Origin: Nematostella vectensis
Lineage: Eukaryota; Cnidaria; Anthozoa; Actiniaria; Edwardsiidae
Direction of reading: 5' to 3'
NCBI RefSeq assembly: GCF_932526225.1
Contig: NC_064038.1
Coordinates: forward strand, 498,001-562,000
DNA length: 64,000 nt
Shown in pieces: positions 1 through 10,029 of this stretch (within the stretch, counting starts at the first letter, position 1; every line of letters starts with the position of its first letter). Below the pieces are notes generated by a model. The model searched no databases. It saw only the letters and a list, made by a program, of their open reading frames with translations, and was not told the DNA's origin. A program made the translations under genes and the position numbers.

Positions 1-104
1 AGCCTACAATAATCACTGACTCCAGACATGCGCAGTACTATGTTGCTGCCCCTTTAAAGTAAAATACAGCTTTACTTAGTCAGCGTAGACAAAATTGCGG
101 ATTT

Positions 105-138
105 TGTCAATATTCTAATATGAAGATGTCAATATTCT
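105..138. repeat. 12 bp direct repeat in unit 5' part (reference copy)
   Basis: TGTCAATATTCT occurs at 105-116 and 127-138, a 22 bp period. It is kept in left units; in units 23 and 24 both copies carry substitutions. Confidence 0.6.
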
Positions 139-300
139 CCCCCATTACGTCTTTATTTCTATTTATTTTATGATTTTCACATGATACCAAAACAGCGTCT
201 TTTTTCTTCGCTAATTTGATGTCATGTACAAAATAAAAGAGATGCGCCCGTGCGCATGGCGAGTCCCCAAGGGACCCAATACGCCCAAATAGACCTCTAT

Positions 301-571
301 TTTTTGTCATCCACAATCTCGGCGAGCTGTGCGTGGCGTAACCGTATTACAGGCCTGGGATCCTGGTTATTGTCCTCCCCATTAATGCGCGGGTTGGGAT
401 AACCTTGCAAGAGTGTTGTACAGCATATTCGCTCGGAAATATCGGTGCTTGGGGCCTTCGGGTTCTTTACAGCCTTCCGTAAAAGCCTTGTGCTGCCATA
501 CCGATTGGGTAATCCGTATGTATGGTTTCCGTTTTGTTCTTCAGACCGGGTTCGATCCCAGGCCAATGGGC
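301..571. other. Hyper-conserved block of the array unit (reference copy)
   Basis: These 271 bp of unit 1 are identical, base for base, to the matching block of unit 23 (58794 on). The 300 bp before the block differ at 12 positions between the same two units. Several other units carry private changes here, so mutations do occur, but none separates the left and right subfamilies. The block starts at a T-run and GTCATCC and ends at the tRNA-like module. Its minus strand has an 89-codon open frame in most units. That frame has stops in units 5 and 19, and its changes are mostly amino-acid-changing, so protein coding is unlikely. Confidence 0.7.
502..570 (+). ncRNA. tRNA-like Pol III module (reference copy), probable SINE or tRNA relic
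   Basis: A B-box-like GGTTCGATCCC is at 549-559. An A-box-like TGGGTAATCCG lies 43 bp upstream (506), close to the tRNA spacing. The acceptor-stem halves CGATTGG (502-508) and CCAATGG (563-569) pair at 6 of 7 positions. The T-arm CCGGG/CCAGG pairs at 4 of 5. A T-run starts at 572, as a Pol III terminator would. The anticodon arm does not fold well and the whole is ~4 nt short, so this is not a working tRNA. Other B-box starts are 2553 (altered), 4559, 6562, 8573, 10578, 12584 (altered), 14591, 16600 (altered), 18608, 20620, 22628, 24633, 33391, 35399, 37400, 46159, 48115, 50119, 52072, 54081, 57036, 59042, 61054 and 63058. Confidence 0.5.
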
Positions 572-1229
572 TTTTTTTTTAATTTGTTTTTTTTTCTTTG
601 CGCTGGACCCCCTTAATCCTGATAGGTTTTGCGCAAAAATAATAAAAAAAAGTGAGTTTGCAAAATAAGCTTGCTAGATTTATTGATTATATGTATTCAA
701 TTTGTTCCTAGGAAGTTAACAAAAGACACAAAGCAAAGAGTTTGGGGAAGTAAACAAGTATGTGAACTTTAATGTTCTATTTGAAGGGGTGCATTTTGTA
801 AAGGGAAGCATACATAGAATGCTTAACTGGTGGAGAGGGAAGAGGTAAAAGTTTATTGAGCATAATTTCAACAATAGCAAGGGGAAAAGAGGGGCACTCT
901 CTTCATACAATATTGCAGTTGTTACCTATTATTAAATAAGTTTGTAACATGTCTTTGTTTATTAAGCAAGGTCTATTTCTGAGACAAGCAAACTCAAGTA
1001 AGGCTGTTGAAATAACAGGTGAGTGTTAAAAGAAAAACAATTATCTGATTAGAAAACTACTGTAGATTCCTTTGAACCAAAATAAGAACAAACTTCATTT
1101 TGTTTGTTATTTATGAGGAACGAGATGAGCTCTACAAAGCCATAAAGAAATATGTATTGCTCATCTAAATTATACAAGTAAATAATAATATTAAAAAAGA
1201 ACTACTGTAAGTAATTAGAGTGGTGTTCA
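571..1229. other. Unit middle region without gene (reference copy)
   Basis: AT-rich sequence with a polypurine patch near 833-905 (GGTGGAGAGGGAAGAGG and GGGGAAAAGAGGGG) and a good splice-donor-like match CAGGTGAGTG near 1016-1025. A 64-codon minus-strand frame (716-910) recurs in nearly all units, but it is low in complexity and I see no domain in it. No gene recognised. Confidence 0.6.
572..580 (+). terminator. T-run after tRNA-like module (Pol III-type)
   Basis: Nine T follow directly. Length and purity vary between units: it is interrupted by C in units 7 and 9, by G in 11 and 14, and by A in 18 and 20. Shortly downstream, TTTGCGC (~598) and GCGCAAA (~631) form an inverted repeat in left units; right units read TTTGTGC. 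Termination is inferred from position only. Confidence 0.35.
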
Positions 1230-1346
1230 TTAACCCGTGAAACAAAGTGTGATAGTTAAACGGTAATAGTTAGTAAAACACAAAAAAGTACAATAGAATC
1301 AGATCACCACAAAGTGTAATACGCTAAAGCGTAGTTCACGGGTTAA
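1230..1346. mobile_element. MITE-like inverted-repeat insert flanked by TTAA (reference copy)
   Basis: TTAA at 1230-1233 and 1343-1346 bracket a 109 bp segment that begins CCCGTGAA and ends TTCACGGG. TTAA duplication and CCC/GGG ends recall piggyBac-type non-autonomous elements. The inverted repeat extends past the TTAA (TTCATTAACCCGTGAA against its exact reverse complement), which a simple insertion does not explain, so this could be part of a longer fold-back. Inside are a direct repeat ACAAAGTGT (1242-1250, 1309-1317) and a small hairpin TACGCTAAAGCGTA (1320-1333). The left arm reads ACTCGTGAA in units 2, 4, 5, 8, 10, 11 and 14, and is deleted in units 13 and 16. Unit 21 has the insert twice. 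Confidence 0.5.
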
Positions 1347-1528
1347 TGAAGGTTTTGACATTTCAACCTTACATCCACATGAAAGTAATGCCTAATATCG
1401 AGTGCCCTACAGTAAGTGTTTTGCAGTCAAGTTGTTTTCTTTTAGTAGGTAAAAAAATATTCTAAATAATAGTAATCATAGCTATGGTCACCACTTACAC
1501 ATATAGAACTTGTAATGAAAAGAAAGAA

Positions 1529-1699
1529 AAAAAATGTATATATATGCAGTCAAACAACAGAATTGCATGATAACCTTGAATATATTGAATAAAGGACTGC
1601 AAAAAAACATCTTTTGTACTAGTTGCTTGAATTGACCCTTGGCTATTTTTAGCTGAATTCCCATCCCCCTCTAAAAAAGAAAATAATAATAATAATAGA
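1529..1699. repeat. A-rich/TA tract and AAT microsatellite (reference copy)
   Basis: An A-rich run with (TA)n is near 1529-1547 and (AAT)n near 1681-1697. Both change length from unit to unit and account for much of the 2001-2012 bp length spread. The AAT tract ranges from about three repeats in unit 15 to nine or more in unit 23. Confidence 0.85.
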
Positions 1700-2004
1700 A
1701 CAAAACTAAAAAGAAAACAAACACAACAGAGACCCCCACCAACAATTTTGATTTTTTTTACTTTCCTTTAAAAGGGGAGTGTCATGGTTAAGAGATTTGC
1801 AATAGCTCTAGAGCCCTGACACAATGAACTTCAGTGAAATTTTAATACTGACTTGTGAGCTTTTGGTACATGTGGGAGACTTTAAACAAAACAAAAGAAA
1901 TGACCACAAACTGTCAATTAACATAGTTTTCAATATAATATTGCATATTATTTAATAATTTATTCACAGCTTTTAAAAAGTTCAACTGTTTGTTGACACT
2001 TAAA
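1700..2004. other. Unit 3' part without gene (reference copy)
   Basis: AT-rich sequence with CTTTCCTTTAAAAGGGGAG (1760-1778) and a tract of alternating A and T-rich stretches before the unit junction. Nothing coding or RNA-like was recognised. In unit 21 the AAGAG at offset ~1790 is the recombination point of the partial duplication. Confidence 0.6.
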
Positions 2005-4010
2005 AGCCTACAAAAATCACTGACTCCAGACATGCGCAGTACTATGTTGCTGCCCCTTTAAAGTAAAATACAGCTTTACTTAGTCAGCGTAGACAAAATT
2101 GCGGATTTTGTCAATATTCTAATATGAAGATGTCAATATTCTCCCCCATTACGTCTTTATTTCTATTTATTTTATGATTTTCACATGATACCAAAACAGC
2201 GTCTTTTTTCTTCGCTAATTTGATGTCATGTACAAAATAAAAGAGATGCGCCCGTGCGCATGGCGAGTCCCCAAGGGACCCAATACGCCCAAATAGACCT
2301 CTATTTTTTGTCATCCACAATCTCGGCGAGCTGTGCGTGGCGTAACCGTATTACAGGCCTGGGATCCTGGTTATTGTCCTCCCCATTAATGCGCGGGTTG
2401 GGATAACCGTGCAAGAGTGTTGTACAGCATATTCGCTCGGAAATATCGGTGCTTGGGGCCTTCGGGTTCTTTACAGCCTTCCGTAAAAGCCTTGTGCTGC
2501 CATACCGATTGGGTAATCCGTATGTATGGTTTCCGTTTTGTTCTTCAGACCGGGTTCTATCCCAGGCCAATGGGCTTTTTTTTTTAATTCGTTTTTTTTT
2601 CTTTGCGCTGGACCCCCTTAATCCTGATAGGTTTTGCGCAAAAATAATAAAAAAAAGTGAGTTTGCAAAATAAGCTTGCTAGATTTATTGATTATATGTA
2701 TTCAATTTGTTCTTAGGAAGTTAACAAAAGACACAAAGCAAAGAGTTTGAGGAAGTAAACAAGTATGTGAACTTTAATGTTCTATTTGAAGGGGTGCATT
2801 TTGTACAGGGAAGCATACATAGAATGCTTAACTGGTGGAGAGGGAAGAGGTAAAAGTTTATTGAGCATAATTTCAACAATAGCAGGGGGAAAAGAGGGGC
2901 ACTCTCTTCATACAATATTGCAGTTGTTACCTATTATTAAATAAGTTTGTAACATGTCTTTTTTTATTAAGCAAGGTATATTTCTGAGACAAGCAAACTC
3001 AAGTAAGAGCTGTTGAAATAACAGGTGAGTGTTAAAAGAAAAACAATTATCTGATTAGAAAACTACTGTAGATTCCTTTGCACCAAAATAAGAACAAACT
3101 TCATTGCGTTTGTTATTTTTGAGGAACGAGATGAGCTCTACAAGCCAAGAAGAAATATGTATTGCTCATCTAAATTATACAAGTAAATGATAATATTAAA
3201 AAAGAATTACTGTAAGTAATTAGAGTGGTTTTCATTAACTCGTGAAACAAGGTGTGATAGTTAAACAGTAATAGTTAGTAAAACACAAAAAAGAACAATA
3301 GAATCAGATCACAACAAAGTGTAATACGCTAAAGCGTAGTTAACGGGTTAATGAAGGTTTTGACATTTCGACCTTACATCCACATGAAGGTAATGCCTAA
3401 TATCGAGTGCCCTACAGTAAGTGTTTTGCAGTCAAGTTGTTTTCTTTTAGTAGGTAAAAAACATATTCTAAATAATAGTAATCATAGCTATGGTCACCAC
3501 TTACACATATAGAACTTGTAATAAAAAGAAGGAAAAAATATATATATATATGCAGTCAAACAACAGAATTGCATGATAACCTTGAATATATTGAATAAAG
3601 GACTGCAAAAAAACATCTTTTGTACTAGTTGCTTGAATTGACCCTTGGCTATTTTTAGCTGAATTCCCATCCCCCTCTAAAAAAGAAAATAATAATAATA
3701 ATAGAACAAAACTAAAAAGAAAACAAACACAACAGAGACCCCCACCAACAATTTTGATTTTTTTTACTTTCCTTTAAAAGGGGAGTGTCATGGTTAAGAG
3801 ATTTGCAATAGCTCTAGAGCCCTGACACAATGAACTTCAGTGAAATTCTAATACTGACTTATGAGCTTTTGGTACATGTGGGAGACTTTAAACAAAACAA
3901 AAAAAATGACCACAAACTGTCAATTAACATAGTTTTCAATATAATATTGCATATTATTTAATAAGGTATTCACAGCTTTTAAAAAGTTCAACTGTTTGTT
4001 GACACTTAAA
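2005..4010 (+). repeat. Array unit 2 (2006 bp)
   Basis: Left-subfamily unit. Its B-box-like motif at 2553 is altered (GGTTCTATCCC). Its inverted-repeat insert is degraded on both sides: ACTCGTGAA in the left arm and TTAACGGG in the right. Confidence 0.95.
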
Positions 4011-6013
4011 AGCCTACAATAATCACTGACTCCAGACATGCGCAGTACTATGTTGCTGCCCCTTTAAAGTAAAATACAGCTTTACTTAGTCAGCGTAGAC
4101 AAAATTGCGGATTTTGTCAATATTCTAATATGAAGATGTCAATATTCTCCCCCATTACGTCTTTATTTCTATTTATTTTATGATTTTCACATGATACCAA
4201 AACAGCGTCTTTTTTCTTCGCTAATTTGATGTCATGTACAAAATAAAAGAGATGCGCCCGTGCGCATGGCGAGTCCCCAAGGGACCCAATACGCCCAAAT
4301 AGACCTCTATTTTTTGTCATCCACAATCTCGGCGAGCTGTGCGTGGCGTAACCGTATTACAGGCCTGGGATCCTGGTTATTGTCCTCCCCATTAATGCGC
4401 GGGTTGGGATAACCTTGCAAGAGTGTTGTACAGCATATTCGCTCGGAAATATCGGTGCTTGGGGCCTTCGGGTTCTTTACAGCCTTCCGTAAAAGCCTTG
4501 TGCTGCCATACCGATTGGGTAATCCGTATGTATGGTTTCCGTTTTGTTCTTCAGACCGGGTTCGATCCCAGGCCAATGGGCTTTTTTTTTTAATTCGTTT
4601 TTTTTTTCTTTGCGCTGGACCCCCTTAATCCTGATAGGTTTTGCGCAAAAAAACTAAAAAAAAGCGAGTTTGCAAAATAAGCTTGCTAGATTTATTGATT
4701 ATATGTATTCAATTTATTCCTAGGAAGTTAACAAAAGACACAAAGCAAAGAGTTTGAGGAAGTAAACAAGTATGTGAACTTTAATGTTCTATTTGAAGGG
4801 GTGCATTTTGTACAGGGAAGCATACATAGAATGCTTAACTGGTGGAGAGGGAAGAGGTAAAACTTTATTGAGCATAATTTCAACAATAGCAAGGGGAAAA
4901 TAGGGGCACTCTCTTCATACAATATTGCAGTTGTTACCTATTATTAAATTAGTTTGTAACATGTCTTTGTTTATTAAGCAAGGTCTATTTCTGAGACAAG
5001 CAAACTCAAGTAAGGCTGTTGAAATAACAGGTGAGTGTTAAAAGAAAAACAATTATCTGATTAGAAAACTACTGTAGATTCCTTTGCACCAAAATAAGAA
5101 CAAACTTCATTTTGTTTGTTATTTATGAGGAACGAGATGAGCTCTACAAAGCCATAAAGAAATATGTATTGCTCATCTAAATTATACAAGTAAATGATAA
5201 TATTAAAAAAGAATTACTGTAAGTAATTAGAGTGGTTTTCATTAACCCGTGAAACAAAGTGTGATAGTTAAACGGTAATAGTTAGTAAAACACAAAAAAG
5301 AACAATAGAATCAGATCACAACAAAGTGTAATACGCTAAAGCGTAGTTCACGGGTTAATGAAGGTTTTGACATTTCAACCTTACATCCACATGAAAGTAA
5401 TGCCTAATATCGAGTGCCCTACAGTAAGTGTTTTGCAGTCAAGTTGTTTTCTGTTAGTAGTTAAAAAAATATTCTAAATAATAGTAATCATAGCTATGGT
5501 CACCACTTACACATATAGAACTTGTAATGAAAAGAAAGAAAAAATATATATATATGCAGTCAAACAACAGAATTGCATGATAACCTTGAATATATTGAAT
5601 AAAGGACTGCAAAAAACATCTTTTGTACTAGTTGCTTGAATTGACCCTTGGCTATTTTGAGCTGAATTCCCATCCCCCTCTAAAAAAGAAAATAATAATA
5701 ATAATAGAACAAAACTAAAAAGAAAACAAACACAACAGAGACCCCCACCAACAATTTTGATTTTTTTTACTTCCCTTTAAAAGGGGAGTGTCATGGTTAA
5801 GAGATTTGCAATAGCTCTAGAGCCCTGACACAATGAACTTCAGTGAAATTTTAATACTGACTTATGAGCTTTTGGTACATGTGGGAGACTTTAAACAAAA
5901 CAAAAGAAATGACCACAAACTGTCAATTAACATAGTTTTCAATATAATATTGCATATTATTTAATAAGGTATTCACAGCTTTTAAAAAGTTCAACTGTTT
6001 GTTGACACTTAAA
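4011..6013 (+). repeat. Array unit 3 (2003 bp)
   Basis: Left-subfamily unit. It shares with unit 6 the A-rich variant AAAAAAACTAAAAAAAAGCG after the T-run and GGGGAAAATAGGGG near 4890. These markers suggest that units 3 and 6 descend from one parent unit. Confidence 0.95.
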
Positions 6014-8024
6014 AGCCTACAATAATCACTGACTCCAGACATGCGCAGTACTATGTTGCTGCCCCTTTAAAGTAAAATACAGCTTTACTTAGTCAGCGTA
6101 GACAAAATTGCGGATTTTGTCAATATTCTAATATGAAGATGTCAATATTCTTCCCCATTACGTCTTTATTTTTATTTATTTTATGATTTTCACATGATAC
6201 CAAAACAGCGTCTTTTTTCTTCGCTAATTTGATGTCATGTACAAAATAAAAGAGATGCGCCCGTGCGTATGGCGAGTCCCCAAGGGACCCAATACGCCTA
6301 AATAGACCTCTATTTTTTGTCATCCACAATCTCGGCGAGCTGTGCGTGGCGTAACCGTATTACAGGCCTGGGATCCTGGTTATTGTCCTCCCCATTAATG
6401 CGCGGGTTGGGATAACCTTGCAAGAGTGTTGTACAGCATATTCGCTCGGAAATATCGGTGCTTGGGGCCTTCGGGTTCTTTACAGCCTTCCGTAAAAGCC
6501 TTGTGCTGCCATACCGATTGGGTAATCCGTATGTATGGTTTCCGTTTTGTTCTTCAGACCGGGTTCGATCCCAGGCCAATGGGCTTTTTTTTTTAATTCG
6601 TTTTTTTTTCTTTGCGCTGGACCCCCTTAATCCTGATAGGTTTTGCGCAAAAATAAAAAAAAAAAGTGAGTTTGCAAAATAAGCTTGCTAGATTTATTGA
6701 TTATATGTATTCAATTTGTTCCTAGGAAGTTAACAAAAGACACAAAGCAAAGAGTTTGAGGAAGTAAACAAGTATGTGAACTTTAATGTTCTATTTGAAG
6801 GGGTGCATTTTGTACAGGGAAGCATACATAGAATGCTTAACTGGTGGAGAGGGAAGAGGTAAAAGTTTATTGAGCATAATTTCAACAATAGCAGGGGGAA
6901 GAGAGGGGCACTCTCTTCATACAATATTGCAGTGTTGTTACCTATTATTAAATAAGTTTGTAACATGTCTTTGTTTATTAAGCAAGGTCTATTTCTGAGA
7001 CAAGCAAACTCAAGTAAGAGCTGTTGAAATAACAGGTGAGTGTTAAAAGAAAAACAATTATCTGATTAAAAAACTGCTGTAGATTCCTTTGCACCAAAAT
7101 AAGAACAAACTTCATTTCGTTTGTTATTTTTGAGGAACGAGATGAGCTCTACAAGCCAAGAAGAAATATGTATTGCTCATCTAAATTATACAAGTAAATG
7201 ATAATATTAAAAAAGAATTACTGTAAGTAATTAGTGTGGTTTTCATTAACTCGTGAAACAAGGTGTGATAGTTAAACAGTAATAGTTAGTAAAACACAAA
7301 AAAGTACAATAGAATCAGATACACCACAAAGTGTAATACGCTAAAGCGTAGTTCACGGGTTAATGAAGGTTTTGACATTTCAACCTTACATCCACATGAA
7401 AGTAATGCCTAATATCGAGTGCCCTACAGTAAGTGTTTTGCAGTCAAGTTGTTTTCTTTTAGTAGGTAAAAAAATATTCTAAATAATAGTAATCATAGCT
7501 ATGGTCACCACTTACACATATAGAACTTGTAATGAAAAGAAAGAAAAAAAAAAATATATATATATGCAGTCAAACAACAGAATTGCATGATAACCTTGAA
7601 TATATTGAATAAAGGACTGCAAAAAAACATCTTTTGTACTAGTTGCTTGAATTGACCCTTGGCTATTTTTAGCTGAATTCCCATCCCCCTCTAAAAAAGA
7701 AAATAATAATAATAATAGAACAAAACTAAAAAGAAAACAAACACAACAGAGACCCCCACCAACAATTTTGATTTTTTTTACTTTCCTTTAAAAGGGGAGT
7801 ATCATGGTTAAGAGATTTGCAATAGCTCTAGAGCCCTGACACAATGAACTTCAGTGAAATTCTAATACTGACTTATGAGCTTTTGGTACATGTGGGAGAC
7901 TTTAAACAAAGCAAAACAAATGACCACAAACTGTCAATTAACATAGTTTTCAATATAATATTGCATATTATTTAATAAGGTATTCACAGCTTTTAAAAAG
8001 TTCAACTGTTTGTTGACACTTAAA
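6014..8024 (+). repeat. Array unit 4 (2011 bp)
   Basis: Left-subfamily unit. It shares with units 8 and 10 a GT insertion (GCAGTGTTGTTACC near 6930), GATTAAAAAACTGCTG near 7065 and GTATCATGG near 7800. It shares with most of units 4-13 the C-to-T variant GCGTATGG in the ATGCGC hairpin. Confidence 0.95.
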
Positions 8025-10029
8025 AGCCTACAATAATCACTGACTCCAGACATGCGCAGTACTATGTTGCTGCCCCTTTAAAGTAAAATACAGCTTTACT
8101 TAGTCAGCGTAGACAAAATTGCGGATTTTGTCAATATTCTAATATGAAGATGTCAATATTCTTCCCCATTACGTCTTTATTTCTATTTATTTTATGATTT
8201 TCACATGATACCAAAACAGCGTCTTTTTTCTTCGCTAATTTGATGTCATGTACAAAATAAAAGAGATGCGCCCGTGCGTATGGCGAGTCCCCAAGGGACC
8301 CAATACGCCTAAATAGACCTCTATTTTTTGTCATCCACAATCTCGGCGAGCTGTGCGTGGCGTAACCGTATTACAGGCCTGGGATCCTGGTTATTGTCCT
8401 CCCCATTAATGCGCGGGTTGGGATAACCTTGCCAGAGTGTTGTACAGCATATTCGCTCGGAAATATCGGTGCTTGGGGCCTTCGGGTTCTTTACAGCCTT
8501 CCGTAAAAGCCTTGTGCTGCCATACCGATTGGGTTATCCGTATGTATGGTTTCCGTTTTGTTCTTCAGACCGGGTTCGATCCCAGGCCAATGGGCTTTTT
8601 TTTTAATTTGTTTTTTTTTTCTTTGCGCTGGACCTCCTTAATCCTGATAGGTTTTGCGCAAAAATAATAAAAAAAGTGAGTTTGCAAAATAAGCTTGCTA
8701 GATTTATTGATTATATGTATTCAATTTGTTCCTAGGAAGTTAACAAAAAACACAAAGCAAAGAGTTTGAGGAAGTAAACAAGTATGTGAACTTTAATGTT
8801 CTATTTGAAGGGGTGCATTTTGTACAGGGAAGCATACATAGAATGCTTAACTGGTGGAGAGGGAAGAGGTAAAAGTTTATTGAGCAAAATTTCAACAATA
8901 GCAGGGGGAAGAGAGGGGCACTCTCTTCATACAATATTGCAGTTGTTACCTATTATTAAATAAGTTTGTAACATGTCTTTGTTTATTAAGCAATGTATAT
9001 TTCTGAGACAAGCAAACTCAAGTAAGGCTGTTGAAATAACAGGTGAGTGTTAAAAGAAAAACAATTATCTGATTAGAAAACTACTGTAGATTCCTTTGCA
9101 CCAAAATAAGAACAAACTTCATTTCGTTTGTTATTTTTGAGGAACGAGATGAGCTCTACAAGCCAAGAAGAAATATGTATTGCTCATCTAAATTATACAA
9201 GTAAATGATAATATTAAAAAAGAATTACTGTAAGTAATTAGAGTGGTTTTCATTAACTCGTGAAACAAGGTGTGATAGTTAAACAGTAATAGTTAGTAAA
9301 ACACAAAAAAGAACAATAGAATCAGATCACAACAAAGTGTAATACGCTAAAGCGTAGTTCACGGGTTAATGAAGGTTTTGACATTTCGACCTTACATCCA
9401 CATGAAGGTAATGCCTAATATCGAGTGCCCTACAGTAAGTGTTTTGCAGTCAAGTTGTTTTCTTTTAGTAGGTAAAAAACATATTCTAAATAATAGTAAT
9501 CATAGCTATGGTCACCACTTACACATATAGAACTTGTAATGAAAAGAAGGAAAAAATATATATATATATGCAGTCAAACAACAGAATTGCATGATAACCT
9601 TGAATATATTGAATAAAGGACTGCAAAAAAAACATCTTTTGTACTAGTTGCTTGAATTGACCCTTGGCTATTTTTAGCTGAATTCCCATCCCCCTCTAAA
9701 AAAGAAAATAATTATAATAATAGAACAAAACTAAAAAGAAAACAAACACAACAGAGACCCCCACCAACAATTTTGATTTTTTTTACTTTGCTTTAAAAGG
9801 GGAGTGTCATGGTTAAGAGATTTGCAATAGCTCTAGAGCCCTGACACAATGAACTTCAGTGAAATTCTAATACTGACTTATGAGCTTTTGGTACATGTGG
9901 GAGACTTTAAACAAAACAAAAAAAATGACCACAAACTGTCAATTAACATAGTTTTCAATATAATATTGCATATTATTTAATAAGGTATTCACAGCTTTTA
10001 AAAAGTTCAACTGTTTGTTGACACTTAAA
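8025..10029 (+). repeat. Array unit 5 (2005 bp)
   Basis: Left-subfamily unit. It shares GAGCAAAATTTC (near 8882) and AAGCAATGTATATTTC with units 11 and 14. An A-to-T change at 8535 puts a stop in the minus-strand open frame of the conserved block. Confidence 0.95.

Larger units (their letters stand above)
1..2004 (+). repeat. Array unit 1 (2004 bp)
   Basis: Left-subfamily unit. It shares with units 12 and 15 the TGTATATATATGC form of the TA tract and an A at 800 (GTAAAGGG instead of GTACAGGG). A private change near 1957 reads AATTTATTC where most units read AAGGTATTC. It is the reference for offsets used in this annotation. Confidence 0.95.

Noticed and set aside
107-316. 69-codon minus-strand frame in each unit
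   Set aside because: It changes freely between subfamilies (for example N/Y, G/R, F/C and M/R) and is lost in units 18 and 20; no family recognised.
297-566. 89-codon minus-strand frame repeated in almost all units as a conserved small protein
   Set aside because: Stops occur in units 5 and 19, differences between units are mostly amino-acid-changing, and the frame overlaps the reverse of a tRNA-like B-box, a frequent source of spurious peptides (the PGIEPG type). The conservation is better explained at the DNA or RNA level.
502-570. Functional tRNA gene in each unit
   Set aside because: The anticodon arm does not pair, the module is ~4 nt short, and no clear anticodon loop is seen.
716-910. 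64- to 78-codon minus-strand frame rich in Leu, Ser and Cys as a membrane peptide
   Set aside because: No recognised domain, low complexity, variable start between units, and no pattern of synonymous change.
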